A DNA stretch of 10,311 bases from contig JAPULP010000212.1 in assembly GCA_027294815.1 (NCBI GenBank), positions 1 through 10,311 on the forward strand. The letters are read 5' to 3'. Both the position numbers and the translations under genes were made by a program. This DNA comes from Gemmatimonadota bacterium. GTDB lineage: Bacteria > Gemmatimonadota > Gemmatimonadetes > Gemmatimonadales > GWC2-71-9. Shown here piece after piece: positions 6,532-10,311 of this stretch. Position 1 is the first letter of the stretch. Every line of letters begins with the position of its first letter. The notes under the pieces were generated by a model, which was given only the letters and a program-made list of their open reading frames with translations, ran no database searches and was not told the DNA's origin.

Positions 6532-8079
6532 ATGCCCCTTGCCGTTCGAATCGTGTTCTGTCTGACGCTGACAACCCCCGTATTGGCGCAACAGCCGTCC
6601 TCGTATCTCTTGCCGATTCGTGAGCACGTCTACCCGAACGGTTTGCGGCTGTTGGTACTGGAGCGTCCGGACGACCATCGTGTCGCTGCCAAGATTTTCA
6701 CCGACATGGGTGCTTTGAACGAAATACCGGGGGAGTTGGGAGCCGCCCATTTCCTCGAGCACCTGATGTTCAAGGGGACACACACACTCGGCACGACGAA
6801 CTGGGAGGCTGAGGCCCCCCTCCATGCCGTGATTGCCACGACGGAAGCTGCGCTCATCGAGGAGATGAACCGGAGTCGCAACCTCATCCGGGAGCGCGGA
6901 GTGTGGCACGACTACCAACGCGCCGAGACAACGCCACGCGCGGACTCGCTGCGCCGGGAAATTGCGCGTCTCGACAGTGCGGTCGCTCTATATCGAGACA
7001 ACGGGGCGATGATGCGCTGGTATCAGGCATATGGCGGCACCGGACTATCGGCGACCACCGAGCAGGAATACATGAAGTTCGACATCAATCTGCCGCGATC
7101 GCGTGTGGGGCTGTTCATGAGAGTCGAGGCGGACCGGATGCGTAACTCCGTATTCCGCGAGTTCGACCAGGAAAGGATGATTCTTGTCGAGCAACGGTAC
7201 GGCGATCTCAATCGAGGCACGACGCCTTACTACGAGCAAATGAACGCGGCGGTCGGAGCGGTTCATCCGGTGTTCTGGCCCGAAGGATATCCCACCGATT
7301 TTTATCAATACACGAGGGCATACGAGCGCGAGCTGTACGAGACATACTTCGTTCCCAACAATACAACCATTGTGCTCGTTGGCGGGGTGCGTTTGGAAGA
7401 AATGATTCCGTTGGTTGACGCATTATTCGGCTATATGGAGCGCGCCCCTGAGCCGCCACGTGCGACTGCGGTTGAACCCGTGCCGAATGCCGAGCGGCGG
7501 GTGCTGTACCGGAGCGATAAGATCGCCCCCCGTGTGGAAGTGCGTTACCTCATACCTGGTGTTGGTCACCCCGACCGCCCGCTCTTTGATGTGATGTTGG
7601 GCGTAGCCCGGCGTACGGTCGAAGAAGCGTTGGCGCAGCGAAACATATCTGCTCGCATAGACGCCAATACGCGCGTGGTTCACACAACGCGGTTCGGTGT
7701 GCCGTCCTCGCTGAACGTCGAATTGATCTTGCGCGACGAAAGAGATATTTCGGATGCGGAGTCGGTGCTGCTGGCTACAATGGACCGATTGGGCCGCGCG
7801 GAAGTCGATCCGGCCCTTGTGGCGCTCGTACGAAAACACCTTCGGACCGACTGGCATAGGCTCACGCTCGATGCGGGGCGTCTTGCCTTCGAGATCGGCC
7901 ACTTCCAGACCATGGATAGTTGGAGAACTCTTCAACCGTACCTGGAAGCGCGAGACGCTGCGACTCCCGAAGACCTCATGCGTGTCGCGGGCCGGTACTT
8001 TATTCCGAGGAACAGAACGATCGGGGTCGTGCGGTCCGCCTCGACCGAACGCAATCCGACGTCGGGAGGGTCGCGATGA
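6532..8079 (+). CDS. M16-family zinc metallopeptidase, catalytic subunit (HxxEH intact)
   Basis: 515 residues from ATG 6532, chosen because GGAGG (6519-6523) lies 8 bases upstream and a signal peptide follows directly (hydrophobic to residue 19, cleavage V-L-A/Q-Q). The frame stays open further upstream to 6406 but with no signal sequence or ribosome site. The inverted zinc motif HxxEH is H73-F-L-E76-H77 in G-A-A-H-F-L-E-H-L-M-F-K-G. The distal ligand is probably Glu220 in E-R-M-I-L-V-E-Q. The spacing is longer than in pitrilysin because of a charged helical insertion at about 91-165, known from a bacterial M16 subgroup. The C-terminal half is degenerate and lacks the usual R-G-L-A-Y element. 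Probably a periplasmic peptidase acting with the next gene, which it overlaps by ATGA. Confidence 0.92.
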   Translation: MPLAVRIVFCLTLTTPVLAQQPSSYLLPIREHVYPNGLRLLVLERPDDHRVAAKIFTDMGALNEIPGELGAAHFLEHLMFKGTHTLGTTNWEAEAPLHAVIATTEAALIEEMNRSRNLIRERGVWHDYQRAETTPRADSLRREIARLDSAVALYRDNGAMMRWYQAYGGTGLSATTEQEYMKFDINLPRSRVGLFMRVEADRMRNSVFREFDQERMILVEQRYGDLNRGTTPYYEQMNAAVGAVHPVFWPEGYPTDFYQYTRAYERELYETYFVPNNTTIVLVGGVRLEEMIPLVDALFGYMERAPEPPRATAVEPVPNAERRVLYRSDKIAPRVEVRYLIPGVGHPDRPLFDVMLGVARRTVEEALAQRNISARIDANTRVVHTTRFGVPSSLNVELILRDERDISDAESVLLATMDRLGRAEVDPALVALVRKHLRTDWHRLTLDAGRLAFEIGHFQTMDSWRTLQPYLEARDAATPEDLMRVAGRYFIPRNRTIGVVRSASTERNPTSGGSR

Positions 8080-9467
8080 TTCGTCTGTGGAAGGGCACCA
8101 CCTCTGTGCCGCGACTGACGATCGGGGTTGTGGTGCTGATGGGTGTGTGCCAAGCGGTGGCGGCGCAGCAAGTGCCTCCGCCGCGCGAGATGCGGTTGCC
8201 CCTGCTGGAAATGCAAATCCCCGACACAACACGATTCAGGTTTGCTCTCCAGAATGGTTTAGTGGGGTTTGCAGTTCGCGAAGTCCGGGCGCCTATCGTG
8301 CAGTTTTCGGCGTTCGTGCGGGCCGGACGAGGTGACGGAAACAAGCAGGGCGTTGCGGAAGCCGTCGTTGCTGCGATGCGGCACGGGCCGTGCTGGATGA
8401 GGCCCAACCGCTTCACCGAGACGATGGACGGCATGGCCGCGCGTCTCTCGATTACGATGACCGCCGATATCACCGAGGTCTCTCTCAATGTCCCTGCCGA
8501 GGACGCGTCACAGGGCCTGCGCGTTTTTTCGGGTATTCTCCGTGCGCCCTGCATCGAACGTGCGGTACTGGAAGACTTCGCGCGAAACGGCGTTTCCTCA
8601 CCAACCCCGCCCCCCGGGGGCACGGTGGAGGACGGTTCGTTGGAGCGGGCGGTGGAGTTGTTCAATCGGCGGCTTCTCGACGGCCATCGATATAGCCCCG
8701 AGATCACCGCGGCAGATGTGGCCGATATTACGCTCGACGATTTACAGGATTACCATCAAGAGTTTTTCACGCCGAGCAACTTGGTGCTGGCCGTGTCGGG
8801 GGATTTCGACCCGGACGAAATGTTCCGGGAGATCGACCAGCGGTTTACCGATTGGGAAGGCCGCCGCCCTCCATCCTTGAGAGGCGGCTCGAACATCGAC
8901 ACGCCTCCGCGGGCGACCTACCGGTACAGTGCCGGCAAGCTCCAAACATGGATCGTAATCGGGCACGAATTGCGCCGGGTTTCCCCCGACGACATCCCGG
9001 CCCTCCAAGTGATGAACTACATCCTCGGTGGAGGTCATTTCGACACGCGTCTGTTCCGCGAAGCTCGCGACAAGCGGGGGCTCACCAACGACGCGAGCGG
9101 CTTTCTCGAGTTCAATGTGCGTGGCCCGGGCACGTACACGTTCCGCACTTACGGACGCCACGAAGCAGCTCAGGAGTTGATCGACATCGTCTTCGCTGAG
9201 ATCGAACGGATGCGCACCGAACTCGTGTCTGAAGAAGAGTTATTCGTGGCTCAGGGGGCCCTCAGCGACGGCGACTTCGCCATGCGTTTCGAAGATGGAC
9301 ACGCCCTGGCTCGGACATTTGCCGAGGAGTTGATCAGATACGGCACCTTTGAACACCTGTTCCGCTATGTACGCCGCGTTCGATCGGTTTCGGTCGAGGA
9401 CGTCCGCCGCGCGGCCCAGCGGTACCTCCATCCCGAGCGGATGGCGGTTGTGGTGGTGGGGCGGTAG
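8076..9467 (+). CDS. M16-family non-catalytic partner, C-terminally truncated by element C
   Basis: 463 residues from ATG 8076, which overlaps the previous stop (ATGA), with GGGAGGG at 8064-8070 as ribosome site. The signal peptide ends near A-V-A-A/Q-Q (about residue 30). Where active M16 enzymes have HxxEH this protein has E95-A-V-V98-A99 in G-V-A-E-A-V-V-A-A-M, so zinc binding is lost. The C-terminal domain keeps L-G-G-G-H-F-D-T-R-L-F-R-E-A-R-D-K-R-G-L (317-336), although the usual Tyr after R-G-L-x is Asn338. Paired M16B proteins commonly split the zinc site and the substrate-binding half in this way. The protein stops right after the final strand (M-A-V-V-V-V-G-R), where relatives usually continue for 20-30 residues; the missing tail appears at 9602-9701 beyond element C. 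Confidence 0.9.
   Translation: MIRLWKGTTSVPRLTIGVVVLMGVCQAVAAQQVPPPREMRLPLLEMQIPDTTRFRFALQNGLVGFAVREVRAPIVQFSAFVRAGRGDGNKQGVAEAVVAAMRHGPCWMRPNRFTETMDGMAARLSITMTADITEVSLNVPAEDASQGLRVFSGILRAPCIERAVLEDFARNGVSSPTPPPGGTVEDGSLERAVELFNRRLLDGHRYSPEITAADVADITLDDLQDYHQEFFTPSNLVLAVSGDFDPDEMFREIDQRFTDWEGRRPPSLRGGSNIDTPPRATYRYSAGKLQTWIVIGHELRRVSPDDIPALQVMNYILGGGHFDTRLFREARDKRGLTNDASGFLEFNVRGPGTYTFRTYGRHEAAQELIDIVFAEIERMRTELVSEEELFVAQGALSDGDFAMRFEDGHALARTFAEELIRYGTFEHLFRYVRRVRSVSVEDVRRAAQRYLHPERMAVVVVGR
9452..9465. repeat. Left copy of the 14-bp direct repeat flanking element C
   Basis: GGTGGTGGGGCGGT, identical to 9602-9615 and offset by exactly 150 bp. It encodes the last residues (V-V-G-R) of the truncated M16 partner. 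Confidence 0.75.
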
Positions 9468-9601
9468 ATGGGGTGTAGGGTGTAGGGTGTAGGGTAACTG
9501 AATGCTGTACAACAACTTATGAGTTGCCAGCGCACTGATCCCAACAAACCTACACCCTACACCCCACACCCTACACCCTACACCCCACACCCTACACCCT
9601 G
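9466..9601. mobile_element. Heptamer inverted-repeat element C (GGGTGTA class), likely inserted with a 14-bp target duplication
   Basis: Left array: three perfect GGGTGTA units (9471-9491) and a partial GGGT. Right array: seven units (9551-9599) ordered TACACCC x2, CACACCC, TACACCC x2, CACACCC, TACACCC, which is a 21-bp higher-order pattern. Bases 9471-9493 can pair with 9549-9571 with one mismatch. The 55-base core contains the hairpin CAACT (9513-9517)/AGTTG (9522-9526) with a TATG loop. GGTGGTGGGGCGGT occurs on both sides, at 9452-9465 and 9602-9615, consistent with target-site duplication. There is no transposase, so any mobility would need help in trans. It supplies the last two bases of the TAG that ends the M16 gene. 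Confidence 0.7.
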
Positions 9602-9701
9602 GGTGGTGGGGCGGTGCGGGGCGGCGCAGGCCCTGAAACATCCCCAACCCATTTCCGTATTAGAGGTTACGACACTCAGCCCTACCCGGAGATCGCCATG
9701 A
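9602..9701 (+). pseudogene. Severed 3' tail of the upstream M16 gene (includes the right 14-bp repeat)
   Basis: Starting from the second copy of the 14-bp repeat (9602-9615) and keeping the M16 phase (a 150-bp offset, divisible by 3), the frame reads V-V-G-R-C-G-A-A-Q-A-L-K-H-P-Q-P-I-S-V-L and then E-V-T-T-L-S-P-T-R-R-S-P before TGA at 9699-9701. M16 proteins typically end with V-V-V-G, a short helix, then a strand of the V-x-V-L type, and this matches in order and length. The TGA overlaps the next ATG as ATGA, the same coupling seen between the two M16 genes. It has no start of its own and is probably no longer translated as part of the peptidase. Confidence 0.65.
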
Positions 9702-10311
9702 GATCCATCGTTCGCTTTGCGATCGCAGTTTCCCTGACCGCGGTCGTGGCACCCGCGGCGTTGGCTCAGGCCAACGATCAAGGCCGGCTCTATGGTCGCG
9801 TTGTGGCCATGGACGGTTCGGAGTTCCAGGGCTTCATTCGCTGGGACAACAACGAAGGCCACTGGACCGACCTGCTCGACGCCAGTAAGCGGCTGTCGCG
9901 CCGGTTCATGCGGGAAGCCGAACGCCTCTCCGGTGAGAAGTACGAGCGGCAACGGGCTGTGCGCGTGCTTGGTATCCGGGTCGCGTGGGAGACCGAATCC
10001 CGCTGGAACAGTTCGGCGCAGTCGGCGCTCCGGTTCGGACACATCCGCCAAATCCACGTGTTGGACAACTCGCACGCTCTGCTGGTATTGAAATCGGGCG
10101 AGGAACAGGAGCTCAGCAGCAGGTCTTCGGACCTGGGGCGGGGGCTCGAGGTCATCGTACAGGAAGGGAACGGCAGCGCGACTGAGCTGCAATGGAACGA
10201 CATCGATTATGTCGAGTTCATGCCGGCACCTCGCCGTGAATCGCCGTTCGGCAAGCGCCTGTATGGCACCCTTTCCACACGCAGCGGCACCGAGTTCTCC
10301 GGCTGGATCAC
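9698..10311 (+). CDS. Secreted protein with repeated RLYG...GxEFxGxI motif, 3' partial
   Basis: The frame is open from ATG 9698 to the window end (204 residues seen, no stop reached). GGAGA at 9688-9692 lies 5 bases upstream. Residues 1-23 are a clear signal peptide (hydrophobic core from I-V-R-F-A-I-A-V, cleavage A-L-A/Q-A). Two copies of one motif are visible: residues 30-47 (R-L-Y-G, then G-S-E-F-Q-G-F-I) and 187-204 (R-L-Y-G, then G-T-E-F-S-G-W-I), with 9 identities in 18 positions. Between them lie a charged helical stretch (63-90) and a beta-rich part ending L-Q-W-N-D-I-D-Y-V-E-F-M. This suggests a tandem small beta-barrel (SH3/Sm-like) architecture, but I do not recognise a named family. 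Its start overlaps the relic stop of the M16 gene, so it was probably the third gene of that operon. Confidence 0.8.
   Translation, partial: MRSIVRFAIAVSLTAVVAPAALAQANDQGRLYGRVVAMDGSEFQGFIRWDNNEGHWTDLLDASKRLSRRFMREAERLSGEKYERQRAVRVLGIRVAWETESRWNSSAQSALRFGHIRQIHVLDNSHALLVLKSGEEQELSSRSSDLGRGLEVIVQEGNGSATELQWNDIDYVEFMPAPRRESPFGKRLYGTLSTRSGTEFSGWI

Noticed and set aside
6395..6574. N-terminal extension of the cysteine-rich protein to 148 residues
   Set aside because: It would put the signal peptide in mid-protein and overlap the divergent M16 start; the ATG at 6394 has a good ribosome site.
7920..8075. Upstream extension of the second M16 gene to 515 residues
   Set aside because: It overlaps the previous gene in another frame; the ATGA junction and GGGAGGG mark 8076.
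7423..8232. 269-codon minus-strand open frame across the junction of the two M16 genes
   Set aside because: It lies opposite well-conserved M16 coding sequence, with low-complexity composition and no start signals.
9466..9601. CRISPR array
   Set aside because: Repeats are 7 bp, contiguous and without spacers.
9519..9701. A stand-alone 60-residue protein with a Thr-Pro-Tyr/His repeat
   Set aside because: The repeat is the translated heptamer array and the rest is the severed M16 tail; there is no ribosome site.

Overview
The window is GC-rich, densely coded bacterial DNA. The gene families (a glutamine-rich DUF4175 protein, a seven-helix UPF0182 protein, a paired M16 peptidase operon, a DUF4440 lipoprotein) and the many alanine-glutamine signal-peptidase sites suggest a Gemmatimonadota-like or similar environmental bacterium. 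The taxonomy is an inference from family content and sequence style; no marker gene is present.

Layout: (1) 1-2511 (+) is a DUF4175-family coiled-coil protein whose N-terminus lies outside the window. (2) 2597-3040 (+) is a small DUF4440/SnoaL-like putative lipoprotein. (3) 3254-6019 (+) is a complete UPF0182 (COG1615) membrane protein behind a 213-base leader with a good sigma-70 promoter candidate. (4) 6128-6394 (-) is a small secreted six-cysteine protein, convergent with UPF0182. (5) 6532-8079 and 8076-9467 (+) are two M16 peptidase-family genes joined by an ATGA overlap; the first has an intact HxxEH zinc site and the second has lost it, so they look like a catalytic/non-catalytic pair. 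(6) 9698 to the window end (+) is a secreted protein with an internally repeated RLYG...GxEFxGxI motif, cut off by the window edge.

The most notable structure is intergenic. Three elements (about 2513-2580, 6018-6136 and 9466-9601) share one design. A G-rich 7-bp tandem array starts at or within a few bases of a stop codon. It is followed by a unique core that can form a small hairpin, then by the same heptamer array in reverse complement. Two elements use GGGTGTA and one uses AGTRGGC. The third sits inside the 3' end of the second M16 gene: it is flanked by a 14-bp direct repeat, and the sequence beyond it continues, in the same reading frame, an M16-like C-terminal tail whose stop codon overlaps the next start (ATGA). 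This is good evidence for a recent, mobile-like insertion that cut off the peptidase tail and broke a translationally coupled three-gene operon. Because 7 is not a multiple of 3 and the unit contains TAG, three units put a stop in every frame; the GGGTGTA arrays also fit the G-quadruplex formula.
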